Origin: a virus
IMG/VR virus record: IMGVR_UViG_3300042731_005759
Coordinates: 1-64,000 of that record
DNA length: 64,000 bases
Strand: one strand, 5' to 3'
Made by a program: the position numbers and the translations under genes. The notes under the pieces were generated by a model, which ran no database searches, was not told the origin of the DNA, and saw nothing but the letters and a program-made list of their open reading frames with translations. Positions 24,493 through 33,670 of the stretch are shown one piece after another. The first letter of the stretch is position 1. Every line of letters begins with the position of its first letter.

Positions 24493-26400
24493 TTATAATA
24501 TTTTACCCGCACTGTTTAATATACCTGGTGGAATAACTATCGGACCAACAGGTGTTGGTATTGTCATCATTTTATTGCCTACTTTAACATATGAATTTGT
24601 ATCTAATTCCGCAGTGTGTCCGTCTATTATATTTTTTACCATAGTTACCATTTCATTAGACTCACCATATACAGGACCTGTATTAAGACCTGCGGCGGCC
24701 ATTCTTTCTGTCGCGTTCATAAATGCTCTATCAGAACTGAAACCAGGTAAAAGATCAGATAGACCTAATAATACACCTGGTACGTTTATAGATGGACCAC
24801 CAACCCTCAGGGCATTGTTTATTAGATCTATAATTGCACTGAATAAGTCGGTACAACTCTTTATACCCAAAGCGAGTATTCTTCGGATTAAACTTATTAA
24901 TGAAGTTAAAATAGTCACATATCTTTTATATTTGTTTGTTAGAATTCTTGTTACAATACTAACAACAAACGACAATAAATCTCTTTTAATTAATTGCCAA
25001 AATTCTTCTATAAATTTCCAAAATACATTTTTAATTATTTTATAGAATAATTTATAGAATTGTTTTAATAGATCTTTTACATCACCCGCAAAACTTGTGA
25101 GTTGTTTCCATGATATTACTAACGGTAAAAAAACTTTAGGTCCTAAATAAGAACTTACTATTGCTTTTGGTACGTTTAGAATGAAGAGGTTAATTAACTC
25201 AAGATTTATATTGTCAATTAGTTTTGGGTCACTACCCGAATTGATCATCGCATTTCTCGCGGCATTTTCCAATGTGTTATCTACCAAGTTTCCTAAATCT
25301 CCATTTTGTGATAAGATCACAAAGTCTTCGAAGTTAGATTCCGATGAAGGGACTTCAAAGTTTCCACAATCAACAAATCTTAATACTTTTCTAAATCTTG
25401 CGTCTTCATCATCTAAATCAATCCCCTCAACATCATTAAAATCAAAATATGATTCTACATCTAAGTCATTTTCTGAAAACTGTTGACTTGTGGTTTGAAT
25501 TAAATTACTCCCTTCGTCAGGCGGATTACAAATTTTAAAAAGTTTATTACACAACCTATTTAAATCATTAATCGCCTTATCAAAAACTTCGGGGTTTTCA
25601 CCATCACCTTGTAATGTCATTAACATACTTGTTTTGATGATATAGTTCAGATCAGGTGATTCCATATTACCATAATAGTCATTAATAAATTGACCCACCT
25701 TAGGTATGTTTCCACCACCCCCTTGTTGAAGACCCGTAACATTCCATTCTTGTAATGGTGAGTTCCATGTCAAATCAAACATAGATTGTCCCTGTTTATT
25801 AGAGAAAGTATATGGGGTTGAAAAAGAATTGTATAGTTCTCTATTTACCTTCTCTTCACCTACACTTGGAGATTGTGCCTCGTACATGATCTGTCCGATC
25901 TTTGAGGGGGGTTCATTTTGTAACAGTTCAAGAAAATCAATCTCTTTTGGACTAATTGTCATCGTATCATTTGGCATTAATGTTTCAACACCACAAATAC
26001 TTGTATCAGAGTCAACAAATAAAACTTCCTTTACACTATCCATCACAATCTGTTTTCCTGACTTAAGGGTTTTGTCCGCAGATTGTAATGCATACTTTTT
26101 TATTTTATTTCCTGTGATTAGTTTGTCATTTACCTGAATGTCATTTGATTTTGAATTAAGAAAACCTGATGCGGTATCTATAAGACTTCCAAATATATCC
26201 TGTTTGTTTTCATTATTTTTCTTTGACAACTTTGATGTTAAGCCATCTATCTTAGATGAAAGTAATTTATCAACTTTTGTTACACCCTCACCATAAAGAT
26301 CATATAGATTATCGGAGGTTAATTTAGGATTATCATTAATCTTTTTAATTACCTCGATCTTTGACCTGATTTTATTTCTAAGGGTACTAACTTTGCTCAT
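24493..26400 (-). CDS. Large tail/baseplate-associated protein, unknown family
   Basis: A 635-residue protein. The N-terminal 130 residues are charged and helical. The middle contains acidic and Gly-rich loops (LQQGGGGNIPKVGQFINDYY). Residues about 400-530 are strongly hydrophobic and amphipathic (for example FYKLFYKIIKNVFWKFIEEF), suggesting membrane contact or a buried helical bundle. The C-terminus (IPTPVGPIVIPPGILNSAGK) resembles ends of baseplate proteins. I do not recognise a named family. Baseplate or injection-related membrane interaction is an inference from hydrophobicity and neighbours. Confidence 0.55.
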   Translation of the reverse strand: MSKVSTLRNKIRSKIEVIKKINDNPKLTSDNLYDLYGEGVTKVDKLLSSKIDGLTSKLSKKNNENKQDIFGSLIDTASGFLNSKSNDIQVNDKLITGNKIKKYALQSADKTLKSGKQIVMDSVKEVLFVDSDTSICGVETLMPNDTMTISPKEIDFLELLQNEPPSKIGQIMYEAQSPSVGEEKVNRELYNSFSTPYTFSNKQGQSMFDLTWNSPLQEWNVTGLQQGGGGNIPKVGQFINDYYGNMESPDLNYIIKTSMLMTLQGDGENPEVFDKAINDLNRLCNKLFKICNPPDEGSNLIQTTSQQFSENDLDVESYFDFNDVEGIDLDDEDARFRKVLRFVDCGNFEVPSSESNFEDFVILSQNGDLGNLVDNTLENAARNAMINSGSDPKLIDNINLELINLFILNVPKAIVSSYLGPKVFLPLVISWKQLTSFAGDVKDLLKQFYKLFYKIIKNVFWKFIEEFWQLIKRDLLSFVVSIVTRILTNKYKRYVTILTSLISLIRRILALGIKSCTDLFSAIIDLINNALRVGGPSINVPGVLLGLSDLLPGFSSDRAFMNATERMAAAGLNTGPVYGESNEMVTMVKNIIDGHTAELDTNSYVKVGNKMMTIPTPVGPIVIPPGILNSAGKIL

Positions 26401-26780
26401 TACATTTCGTAATTTTTCGAATCACCAGATGCGGGTTCATCGTCCTCTTTCATTAATTTTTCTAATAGTGCTCTATCTTCATCAGTAAGATCTAATTTAC
26501 CTCCTTGTTGAGTTGTTCCTCCACCAGTTTGTTTCAATAACGCACTTTGTAGTTTTACTAATGAAATTTTCTTCTCAGTACAATCATTTAATATTTTCTG
26601 TTGTTCTTTGATAACAGGTCCGATTACACTCATATCTTCTGCCTCTTTCATGAAACTTAACATCTTTTTAGTAATCATACTTGCGGTTTGTTTTTGTTCC
26701 ACAATATCATTGTAAATTTCTTGCATAAGAGATAGTGCCGAATCTGTATCTAAAGACAGTATATTCTTTTTTCTTCTCAT
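26400..26780 (-). CDS. Small helical protein, unknown function
   Basis: A 126-residue protein beginning MRRKKNILSLDTDSALSLMQ, helical to about residue 90, then a Gly/Thr/Gln loop (GGGTTQQGGK) and an acidic tail. It is coupled to the next gene (one-base overlap) and has a TATTTAT motif four bases before its ATG. It probably belongs to the tail/baseplate operon 26780-22807. Confidence 0.5.
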   Translation of the reverse strand: MRRKKNILSLDTDSALSLMQEIYNDIVEQKQTASMITKKMLSFMKEAEDMSVIGPVIKEQQKILNDCTEKKISLVKLQSALLKQTGGGTTQQGGKLDLTDEDRALLEKLMKEDDEPASGDSKNYEM

Positions 26781-26784
26781 ATCT

Positions 26785-26791
26785 ATAAATA
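26785..26791 (-). promoter_or_regulatory. Late-promoter motif, 4 bases before ATG at 26780
   Basis: Minus-strand TATTTAT followed by AGAT and ATG. It lies between the gp55-like gene and the baseplate-type operon, separating regulatory from structural genes. Confidence 0.6.
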
Positions 26792-26798
26792 TGAATAT

Positions 26799-27500
26799 TT
26801 AGTATTCTATGAATTGAACTTTTAGTGCTTCATATAGTTTCTTGTATTTTTTCATTGCCACCCTTATTTCTTTAGTTGTTAAGGATGTCATTTCCCTAAG
26901 TGAAAGTAAAATGAGGTTTTTGTTAAACTTATTTCCCTCACCTATTTGGAAAACTTTCTCAAAGTTTGAAAATACTTCTATAAGAGCGTAACCTAACTTT
27001 TTTTCATTCTCGTTAAGTTCAGTTTCTTCAACAAAGACTTCTAATTCAGTCGTTAATTTATTAACCACATCTTTGTAGTCAATTATTTCTTCGTCTATAA
27101 TGTAAGAGAGGTCCGCCCTATCTTCTATCCTTGAGGATATATCTTCATAGGAGACAGACCTATTCTGTTCTTTTTGGTCTTTCTGTATTGCACCCATAAG
27201 GTAATTTTTACAGATTGTACCAAAATATGAATACGCTTTGTAATTTTTAGTTGTATCGAATTTACTGATCTTAGTCATCAAAAATGACATAGTATCAGTA
27301 TGAATTTCATTAAATTCTAAATCTTTTCTATATAATTTATAACGACGGATTATACTTTCCACCATTATTCTGAGAGGTTCTCTTAAATATTCGTTGAATA
27401 TCTTATTCTTTTCTTCTTCGTTTTCGGATTCTAAATATCGTACTACCGCTTGTTCTTGCTCCTCCCCAAAGTACATTTTTTGGGTTCGCTTTCTCGGCAT
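26799..27500 (-). CDS. 55: Late-transcription sigma factor (gp55-like)
   Basis: A 233-residue sigma-70-related protein (T4 gp55 has 185). Region 2 is visible at about 64-110: EIHTDTMSFLMTKISKFDTT, then KNYKAYSYFGTICKNYLMGA, the helix that binds the RNA polymerase clamp and reads the promoter -10 element. Only a short helical C-terminal part follows, without an obvious region 4, as in T4 gp55, which relies on gp33/gp45 instead. It is the likely reader of the TATTTAT motif found before virion genes here. It is coupled to the glycosyltransferase gene by a one-base overlap. Confidence 0.85.
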   Translation of the reverse strand: MPRKRTQKMYFGEEQEQAVVRYLESENEEEKNKIFNEYLREPLRIMVESIIRRYKLYRKDLEFNEIHTDTMSFLMTKISKFDTTKNYKAYSYFGTICKNYLMGAIQKDQKEQNRSVSYEDISSRIEDRADLSYIIDEEIIDYKDVVNKLTTELEVFVEETELNENEKKLGYALIEVFSNFEKVFQIGEGNKFNKNLILLSLREMTSLTTKEIRVAMKKYKKLYEALKVQFIEY

Positions 27501-28288
27501 TAATTTTCTACATACTCTACATCTCGTTTATCTTTGAAGAAGAATTCTTTCTTAGCCGTTTCCAACCAAAATTTTGCTTCATTTGTTTTTAGTTTTGAAT
27601 CATCATCATTTTTATAATTCCAAAACAAAGAACCTTCTCTAAAATTAACGTGTTTATATCCCGTTTGTGGGATCACCGCAATCTTAACTCCATTGTGAGT
27701 TAATCTCAATAGAAATTCGTAACTAAATGTGAGTTTAATATTGTCTTTGAAGGAACCATTTTCTTTTATCACTTCCGTTCTATAAAAACCACCACTTGTC
27801 TGATAGTTTTGGAAGTCTAATAAAACTTCATTATTTAAGATCCCCTGTGTTTCTGTAAAACCATACGCCCATACAGACTCATTTGTAAAGTTTAACATTT
27901 TACCTTCTGTGTTGATGTCCTTAACTATTGTCAAGTATACATCAATATCATCACCGAAACTACTTCTATATGTTTCAAAAGATGGTAACCAATTTCTCGT
28001 GTACACATCGTCAACTTCGAGGATCGAGAACCACTCAGTGGTACATTGTTCAATTCCTAAGTTTACCTGTGAACAAAAATCTGTATTACCTTCATTTGTT
28101 ATTAGGTTAATATCTAATTTATCTGATAAACCTTTACTTGTTAAAGTACCAACAACACTCTCAGGACCAACAATACTTAGAGATACGTCATCATGAAACT
28201 GTTCTACTGATTCAACTGCCTTCGATAACATTTCTCCGTATTCACCTTCGATAGAGTGTATTGGTAATATTACTGTTATATTTTTCAT
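27500..28288 (-). CDS. Glycosyltransferase, GT-A fold (GT2-like)
   Basis: A 262-residue sugar transferase. It begins MKNITVILPIHSIEGEYGEM, a typical GT2 nucleotide-binding strand. The donor/metal motif is in FSILEVDDVYTRNW (V-D-D), and a later SGGFYRTEVI segment matches the acceptor side. No membrane helices are seen, so it is cytoplasmic. It overlaps the next glycosyltransferase gene by four bases, suggesting they act in sequence. Acceptors could be virion proteins or host glycans; phage DNA is also possible. Confidence 0.8.
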   Translation of the reverse strand: MKNITVILPIHSIEGEYGEMLSKAVESVEQFHDDVSLSIVGPESVVGTLTSKGLSDKLDINLITNEGNTDFCSQVNLGIEQCTTEWFSILEVDDVYTRNWLPSFETYRSSFGDDIDVYLTIVKDINTEGKMLNFTNESVWAYGFTETQGILNNEVLLDFQNYQTSGGFYRTEVIKENGSFKDNIKLTFSYEFLLRLTHNGVKIAVIPQTGYKHVNFREGSLFWNYKNDDDSKLKTNEAKFWLETAKKEFFFKDKRDVEYVEN

Positions 28289-29355
28289 GTTGTTACTTCT
28301 TGTTCTTTAAATTTATCTAACGCGTCTTGGATAGTTTTAACTCTACTTGTATTCAGTGAGTTAAATATTGATACCACGTTATTGTCTATAATGTCATCAC
28401 TATATGGTAGTAATGTTTCTTTCATTTTGTCTCTGACTTCGTCAGTAATTCCTGCACCATCTAACCACGCTAAAACGTAAGTACCGATTAGTTCTACAAT
28501 CTTAGATAGTTCATACGTCCATATACCGTTTTCACCGATCCATTCAGGTTCTGTTGTAGGTACTTTACCAATAACGGGTACGTTTGATTTCATCGATTCT
28601 AACGGGAATGTCCCAAAAGTAGAATCATCATCTAACCATACTGAACAAATACATTCACTTAATTGATCAGAAAATTCGTCATATGTCATTTGAACCATAT
28701 CTTTAAATGTGATCCATCTTAATTGAGGGTATTTTAGATAAAACTCAGAAATAACTCTTCTGTGGTGTCCTCTATCTCTCGCACTAATAGCAACAAAAGG
28801 TTTAGTTGGTGATTCAGAAGGTTTAAAGTTTTCTCCTATTTTAGGTGGATTCACATAGATCAGAGATTCAGGAAAAATAGTTTTTATATATTCCTTTGAT
28901 TTTTCTGTTGTGGTAATAACCTTATCGAAACCATAGTCTCTCCATCTTGATCCCACAGGTAATGTTTCAAACATGTACTCTGTTTGTTGTACTAACATTA
29001 CTTTATTACACTTAATTGAAGACAATTGTTGTAAGACATTTGAATAGAATTCAGGAACAACAATTATATCATCAATTCCTAATGCTACTTTATCTTCTTT
29101 TATGGATACTATTGGTATATCAGAGTACCTATCACCCAACCAAGATTTAATTCCCACATATTTTTCATCTTCTACTAAGATATATGAGTCATAACCTTCG
29201 TTTTTAAGTGTTTGTGCGGTGTCGTAAATATATTTTACCGCCGCTCTTGCGTTATTTTTTGTATCGTATGTGAGAAAGAATATTCTGTTTTCCTTTTTCT
29301 CTATACGATCAAGTGCTTTTTGTAATAATTCTAAATTTTCTATCGATTCACTCAT
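28285..29355 (-). CDS. Glycosyltransferase, GT-B fold (GT4-like)
   Basis: A 356-residue protein with a GT-B outline. An N-terminal Rossmann-like domain (FFLTYDTKNNARAAVKYIYD) precedes a C-terminal donor domain with STFGTFPLESMKSNVPVIG (about 245-265), the E-containing glycine-rich loop of GT4-type enzymes. No membrane segments are seen. It is translationally coupled to the GT2-like gene downstream and overlaps the small gene upstream by eight bases. The acceptor is unknown. Confidence 0.75.
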   Translation of the reverse strand: MSESIENLELLQKALDRIEKKENRIFFLTYDTKNNARAAVKYIYDTAQTLKNEGYDSYILVEDEKYVGIKSWLGDRYSDIPIVSIKEDKVALGIDDIIVVPEFYSNVLQQLSSIKCNKVMLVQQTEYMFETLPVGSRWRDYGFDKVITTTEKSKEYIKTIFPESLIYVNPPKIGENFKPSESPTKPFVAISARDRGHHRRVISEFYLKYPQLRWITFKDMVQMTYDEFSDQLSECICSVWLDDDSTFGTFPLESMKSNVPVIGKVPTTEPEWIGENGIWTYELSKIVELIGTYVLAWLDGAGITDEVRDKMKETLLPYSDDIIDNNVVSIFNSLNTSRVKTIQDALDKFKEQEVTT

Positions 29356-29641
29356 CGTATTTTCTTAAAATATTGTAATTTATTAGGGTGTTATATGCTA
29401 CTTTGAACGGTAGTGAGAGGTTATTCCCGTAGAGACCTAATGCCTCGTCTTCAGGACCATTTTCAGTTAATAGTGTATCGATACACTGTTTCACTGTATC
29501 ATATTTGAAAACATTGATAGTTTGTTCTACCTCTAATTTTCCTTCTTCACCTACTTTTTCTTTGGGTGTAAGTTTTATCTCACACTCTTCATTAATTTTG
29601 TCCAAGTCGATGTAATAATATTCTCCGAAGATTTCAACCAT
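29348..29641 (-). CDS. Small conserved phage protein, unknown function
   Basis: A 97-residue acidic protein beginning MVEIFGEYYYIDLDKINEEC. The ATG at 29641 is the only methionine, so the long 67-base overlap with the upstream HAD-like gene is unavoidable if the gene is translated. It ends in NTLINYNILRKYDE and overlaps the next gene by eight bases. No motif is recognised; similar short proteins accompany HAD-like genes in marine T4-like phages. Confidence 0.55.
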   Translation of the reverse strand: MVEIFGEYYYIDLDKINEECEIKLTPKEKVGEEGKLEVEQTINVFKYDTVKQCIDTLLTENGPEDEALGLYGNNLSLPFKVAYNTLINYNILRKYDE

Positions 29642-30225
29642 TTTTTATCTATTTCTGTTAATTTATGAATTTCGTGTTTATTTGTAAAGTATTGGTTATA
29701 GTCATTATTGAACTTTATAGATTTCTTAAATCTTGGAGTTCTTTCAATTACACTATTACTATCTGTAATCCACAAATCACATTCTTTCCATAGGTTATCA
29801 ATTTCTGATGAAATACTAAACCTAACATTATTTCCCATATATCCGTTCTTTGAAAGAAAGAATAGGGTTGATGGTTTTGATTTCCCCAATTCATCTAATC
29901 CTATGACAGTAAACTTATGTTCTTTATTAGTATAAATTAAATTATTCAGGTCATGGAAGACGTTTTTATAAGATGGATTAGCGTGTCCGAATATTTCTAC
30001 TGAGTAGTCTAAAAAAAGAAAGTTATTGAACTCATCTTTTGATTGGAATCGATAACTATCCATTAAGAACTCATTTTTAATTGGTTCAATAACACCATAG
30101 TCAAAAGAGTTCTCTTCTTCTGTTTTTTCGTCTTCTTCACTATCTAAGTAATAGTCTTTATAGTGATAATCAAATTTTGCGATAGTATTACGTAAAACAC
30201 CATCGATACTAATAAAAATTCTCAT
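29575..30225 (-). CDS. HAD-like protein lacking the nucleophile Asp
   Basis: A 216-residue protein beginning MRIFISIDGVLRNTIAKFDY. This matches the first HAD motif (D-x-D-G-V-L) except that the first Asp, the catalytic nucleophile, is Ser (S6); D8 is kept. Later, WITDSNSVIERTPRFKKSIK resembles the final HAD motif region. Phosphatase activity is therefore unlikely and a binding or structural role more likely. Its last 67 bases overlap the next gene in another frame. The upstream sequence has a variant motif, AATTTATCT, directly before the ATG. Confidence 0.6.
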   Translation of the reverse strand: MRIFISIDGVLRNTIAKFDYHYKDYYLDSEEDEKTEEENSFDYGVIEPIKNEFLMDSYRFQSKDEFNNFLFLDYSVEIFGHANPSYKNVFHDLNNLIYTNKEHKFTVIGLDELGKSKPSTLFFLSKNGYMGNNVRFSISSEIDNLWKECDLWITDSNSVIERTPRFKKSIKFNNDYNQYFTNKHEIHKLTEIDKKWLKSSENIITSTWTKLMKSVR

Positions 30226-30267
30226 AGATAAATTATAATGAAAAATTTATTATAAGTAAATCCTATA

Positions 30268-30960
30268 TTAATCGTATCTTTTTAGGATCTGACTTATTAG
30301 GGGGTTTCTTACGATGTCGTTACTGTCAAATTCATGTATCCCAATATTCTTAAGACCATCTAATCTTACTTTTGCGTCGTATAACCCACTTCTTGTTATG
30401 TCTTTGAATTTATCGGATTGTTCTAAATCACCCGAAATAAAGAATTTAGAGTTAAACCCTATACGTGTCAATAGAAGTTTAATTTGTGCTGGAGTTGCGT
30501 TTTGGGCTTCTTCGAAAACTAAAATAGTGTTATCTACATTCCATCCTCTCATGTAAGCCAACGCAGCCACTTCAATGAACCCTTCATCTTTTAATTTTTC
30601 CCTACAATCCTTACCTATAATTTTATTTAAAAGGTAATACGATGGGAATATATAAGGATCTAATTTCTCCTCTAACCCACCAGGTAATGAACCTAATTTT
30701 TCTTCGGCTTCAACAGCAGGTCTAACGATTATAATTTTTTCATATTTGTTATCTTCTTCCCATAATAAATCTATCGCCTTTTTCATTGCGATGTATGATT
30801 TACCTACACCTGCAGGACCAAAACATAAAGTGATTTCATTTTTATCAAGAGTTTCCCAATAGTCTCTTTGGGATTCTGTAAGGAATTTCTCTCTCGGTCT
30901 TTTGAATATTGCTTTTATTCTTTGTTTATGGGTCAATCTACTTGTTACTCTTTTAGCCAT
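30268..30960 (-). CDS. phoH: PhoH-like P-loop ATPase
   Basis: A 230-residue protein of the PhoH family. Walker A is GPAGVGKS (48-55) and Walker B is ILVFEEAQN (146-154), with the conserved RPAVEAEEKLGSLPGGLEEK between them and SGDLEQSDKF after. PhoH is widespread in marine phages and has been linked to phosphate stress and RNA metabolism, but its phage function is not established. It lies one base before the dUTPase stop in a nucleotide-metabolism cluster. Confidence 0.93.
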   Translation of the reverse strand: MAKRVTSRLTHKQRIKAIFKRPREKFLTESQRDYWETLDKNEITLCFGPAGVGKSYIAMKKAIDLLWEEDNKYEKIIIVRPAVEAEEKLGSLPGGLEEKLDPYIFPSYYLLNKIIGKDCREKLKDEGFIEVAALAYMRGWNVDNTILVFEEAQNATPAQIKLLLTRIGFNSKFFISGDLEQSDKFKDITRSGLYDAKVRLDGLKNIGIHEFDSNDIVRNPLISQILKRYD

Positions 30961-31620
30961 TTACTTACCTGTTGATCCGAAACCTCCATCACCTCTATCG
31001 GAATCGGATAATTCATCTACTTCGATGAAATTAATTTTAGGGTTAGGAATTATCATTAATTGACAAATTCTGTCACCAGTTTCATATATTTCAGTACTTG
31101 TTGAGTTATTATAATTAAAGGTCGCCATTATTTCACCTCTATAACCACTATCTATAACCCCAACAGAATTACTTAGTGTTAGTTTTGTTCTTCTAATTGA
31201 AGATCTTGGGAAAACTAAACCTACATGTGTGTCAGGTATTTCTATTGCGATACCCGTACTGTAGGTTACTTGATTTTTAGTATCATCAAAAACATGGCCG
31301 ATTGAATATAAATCAACACAACCATCACCCTCTTTACTATAAGTCGGGATGATTGCGTCTTTGTGTAATTTTTTAATTTTACAATTAACACTAAAATCTA
31401 CTTTTGGAAGATTTACGTTTTGTGGTTTACCCCCATTCATTTGGTTTACCGCATTAATAGAATCATTTGACAGTGCTTGAAGGGTGTTTTCGATTTCATC
31501 CATAAAGGATTGATCAACCTCACCACCTTTACTCAATTGGGTCTCAAATGACTCTAACTTTCTTAAATATTCTTCTAATTCTCCCTTATCCATTCTTTTG
31601 TTCGAAAATTGCAAGGTCAA
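30961..31620 (-). CDS. dut: dUTPase with N-terminal extension
   Basis: A 219-residue enzyme hydrolysing dUTP to dUMP and pyrophosphate, keeping uracil out of DNA. All five trimeric dUTPase motifs are present: DGCVDLYS (99-106), PRSSI (138-142), VIDSGYRGE (155-163), GDRICQLMI (182-190) and RGDGGFGSTG (209-218). The catalytic Asp is D157. About 75 extra N-terminal residues form a charged helix not found in the basic family. An internal ATG (31593) would shorten it by nine residues and reduce the overlap with the upstream gene from 35 to 8 bases. Confidence 0.95.
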   Translation of the reverse strand: MTLQFSNKRMDKGELEEYLRKLESFETQLSKGGEVDQSFMDEIENTLQALSNDSINAVNQMNGGKPQNVNLPKVDFSVNCKIKKLHKDAIIPTYSKEGDGCVDLYSIGHVFDDTKNQVTYSTGIAIEIPDTHVGLVFPRSSIRRTKLTLSNSVGVIDSGYRGEIMATFNYNNSTSTEIYETGDRICQLMIIPNPKINFIEVDELSDSDRGDGGFGSTGK

Positions 31621-32146
31621 AACCCTGTTTCACAATTTGTGCTAATGGTGTTGAGTGGTATTTTGCTTGTAGGTCGTCGTCACCTTTGTCAGAATTAACG
31701 ATTGTTTGGTATTCTTCCTCAGATAAACTTACACCGTACTTAGAACAGTAATAGGCGGATCTTTCTCCAACTCTCATAGAAACTAATTCGTCATTAAATT
31801 CATACATTTTACCTAATTTATTTCTATGCCACTCACTTTCGTTTGGTTTAAATAGAAAAGTTTTTCCTATTTGGGATAGGATGGTACAAGTTAAAATACT
31901 TGAGACATCTTGTTGCAGATTTTCAGGTAGTATACTATTGACTTTTACCGCATATTTTGATGCGATAAACATGTGTTCTACTAAACCACCAGGATATGCA
32001 CCATACATATCTAAACTTGTTGATGCGGGTGCAGTGAATATATCCTCACCTAAAAATTTAATTAAATCTTCGGTGAAAATATCATACTTCTCAGAAGTCT
32101 CGAGTAACTTCTTTTTGTTATTTTCTATTTGTTCTTTGTTTAACAT
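31586..32146 (-). CDS. HD-domain-like protein with degenerate metal site
   Basis: A 186-residue helical protein of a type conserved in T4-like aquatic phages. GAYPGGLVEHMFIASKYAVK supplies the first His (H58) of an HD phosphohydrolase. The following LLHDIGK-type motif reads TILSQIGK, with Ser-Gln (91-92) in place of His-Asp. ESEWHRNKLGKMYEFNDELV is another conserved stretch. The missing His-Asp pair suggests loss of metal-dependent hydrolysis. Its 3' end overlaps the dUTPase start by up to 35 bases. Confidence 0.6.
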   Translation of the reverse strand: MLNKEQIENNKKKLLETSEKYDIFTEDLIKFLGEDIFTAPASTSLDMYGAYPGGLVEHMFIASKYAVKVNSILPENLQQDVSSILTCTILSQIGKTFLFKPNESEWHRNKLGKMYEFNDELVSMRVGERSAYYCSKYGVSLSEEEYQTIVNSDKGDDDLQAKYHSTPLAQIVKQGFDLAIFEQKNG

Positions 32147-32151
32147 GATTC

Positions 32152-32385
32152 TTATGATTTATAATATTCAGGTGTGATTTTAGAATCAATGACACACTCG
32201 ATCTGCATCTTAGCGATCGAAATACTCTCACTTGATCTCATATCTTCTGAACGGTATTTTGATAAAACTATTGTTGCCTCTTCAACAGATTCTGCTTCGA
32301 CAACATACTTAACTTTTTGAATTCTTGGATTTCCGTTTCTATCCAATTGCTCCATTTCGTAACCTACGGTTGCTAAATAATACAT
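32152..32385 (-). CDS. Small protein, possibly DUF4494-like
   Basis: A 77-residue protein: MYYLATVGYEMEQLDRNGNP, then QKVKYVVEAESVEEATIVLS. The layout (beta hairpin, then a VEAESVEEA helix) resembles the DUF4494 family of Bacteroidota, but the match is by memory and weak. It lies between a glycosyltransferase and the HD-like gene, five bases before the latter. Function is unknown. Confidence 0.5.
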   Translation of the reverse strand: MYYLATVGYEMEQLDRNGNPRIQKVKYVVEAESVEEATIVLSKYRSEDMRSSESISIAKMQIECVIDSKITPEYYKS

Positions 32386-32395
32386 ATATTAAAAT

Positions 32396-33625
32396 TTAAT
32401 TGTTCTTTATTGTTTTTAAAAATTCAACTCGGTCTTTACACACTTTCTTTAAAGAGTAAGTGTCTTTGACTGTTTCATATAATTTTTCACCTAAATCTTC
32501 CCTAAGTGAAGGGTTTTCGATTAGTCTTTTCATTTGTTGGAACCATTGTTTATGATTCTTTCTTGTTTGAACTAATAATGAGTTTCCATTTTCTACTCTA
32601 TTACCATACTCGAAACTATCAACTAAATCAATTAGATAAGGATTTTCTGCCGTTGCAATAAGAGGTTTTTTATGGAAACCCGCTTCGATAACTTTGAGTT
32701 GGGACTTATACCCATTGAAGTCACTTTTTACAAGTGGTGCCAATGATACATCAAAGTAATTGTAATTTGTTGCGTATTTGTTCAAATCTAAAGTCCATCT
32801 TCTAACATATGGTTGATTAAATTCACCGTCGTAGGATTCTCTTTTCCATGTCTTTAAAAAGTTTACATACTCAGGTTGTAGTGATTTATAATCGTTAGTG
32901 AAAATACTTTCATATTTCGACCACACAGTTTCTTCAGGTCTAATAGGTCTTTCTCTTACTTCCCCCGTTGTTTTGTTATATTCTCTCATATTACCTCTCA
33001 GATCGAAACCACACAAAACAAACTGTACTTTGTCTTTATATTGTTGGTGTATTTGACTAATACCACCTTTCATTAATTCAATATCATATAAATGAGATGA
33101 ACCTCCTAACCAACCAAATCTAACTTTATCAGATTCTATGGTGTTTGGTTTGAATTGACTTTCTTCTTCGTTTACGGCATTAGGGAATACATGAATTCTA
33201 TCATGATTGACTAATTTTTTTAGTGCATCTCTATAAAGTGAAGTTGTACAAGTAATATAATCTGCCAATTTCAACATTTCCGTTCTCTTACCAGCAAGAT
33301 TCTTCTGTTTAAAGGTCTCGTACATAGGATGTCTATGATCTACCCTCCAATAATCATCGGTATCCATGATAACAGTAATACCATTTGATTTTAACCATTT
33401 GATTCTTTTTATATTATCCTCGTGAGATGACTTATGAATAAAAGTGTGGAAGATTACCACGTCATATGTAGAAAAGTATTCATCCTCGTTTGGTACGTTC
33501 AGGTTCAAATCAACATGTACATCAGATGAATGTTTATCACCAATAAATGTAAATGGATCTATGATTCTGAATTTACCTACACCATGTGTGTCCGAGGGTA
33601 TAGCTAATACTTTTACTTTTGACAT
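32396..33625 (-). CDS. Glycosyltransferase, GT-B fold
   Basis: A 409-residue protein. The N-terminal part has IPSDTHGVGKFRIIDPFTFI, and VIMDTDDYWRVDHRHP (a DTDDYW motif common in phage GT-B enzymes). VRFGWLGGSSHLYDIELMKG starts the donor domain, and YKSQLKVIEAGFHKKPLIAT holds the Glu of the EX7E-type motif. It is cytoplasmic and likely adds a sugar from an activated donor. With the genes at 27500 and 28285 it makes three glycosyltransferases in a 6-kb span. Confidence 0.85.
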   Translation of the reverse strand: MSKVKVLAIPSDTHGVGKFRIIDPFTFIGDKHSSDVHVDLNLNVPNEDEYFSTYDVVIFHTFIHKSSHEDNIKRIKWLKSNGITVIMDTDDYWRVDHRHPMYETFKQKNLAGKRTEMLKLADYITCTTSLYRDALKKLVNHDRIHVFPNAVNEEESQFKPNTIESDKVRFGWLGGSSHLYDIELMKGGISQIHQQYKDKVQFVLCGFDLRGNMREYNKTTGEVRERPIRPEETVWSKYESIFTNDYKSLQPEYVNFLKTWKRESYDGEFNQPYVRRWTLDLNKYATNYNYFDVSLAPLVKSDFNGYKSQLKVIEAGFHKKPLIATAENPYLIDLVDSFEYGNRVENGNSLLVQTRKNHKQWFQQMKRLIENPSLREDLGEKLYETVKDTYSLKKVCKDRVEFLKTIKNN

Positions 33626-33670
33626 ATATTACTTGTATATATCAAAAAGTAAGAAAAAAAAGGGAGGAAA

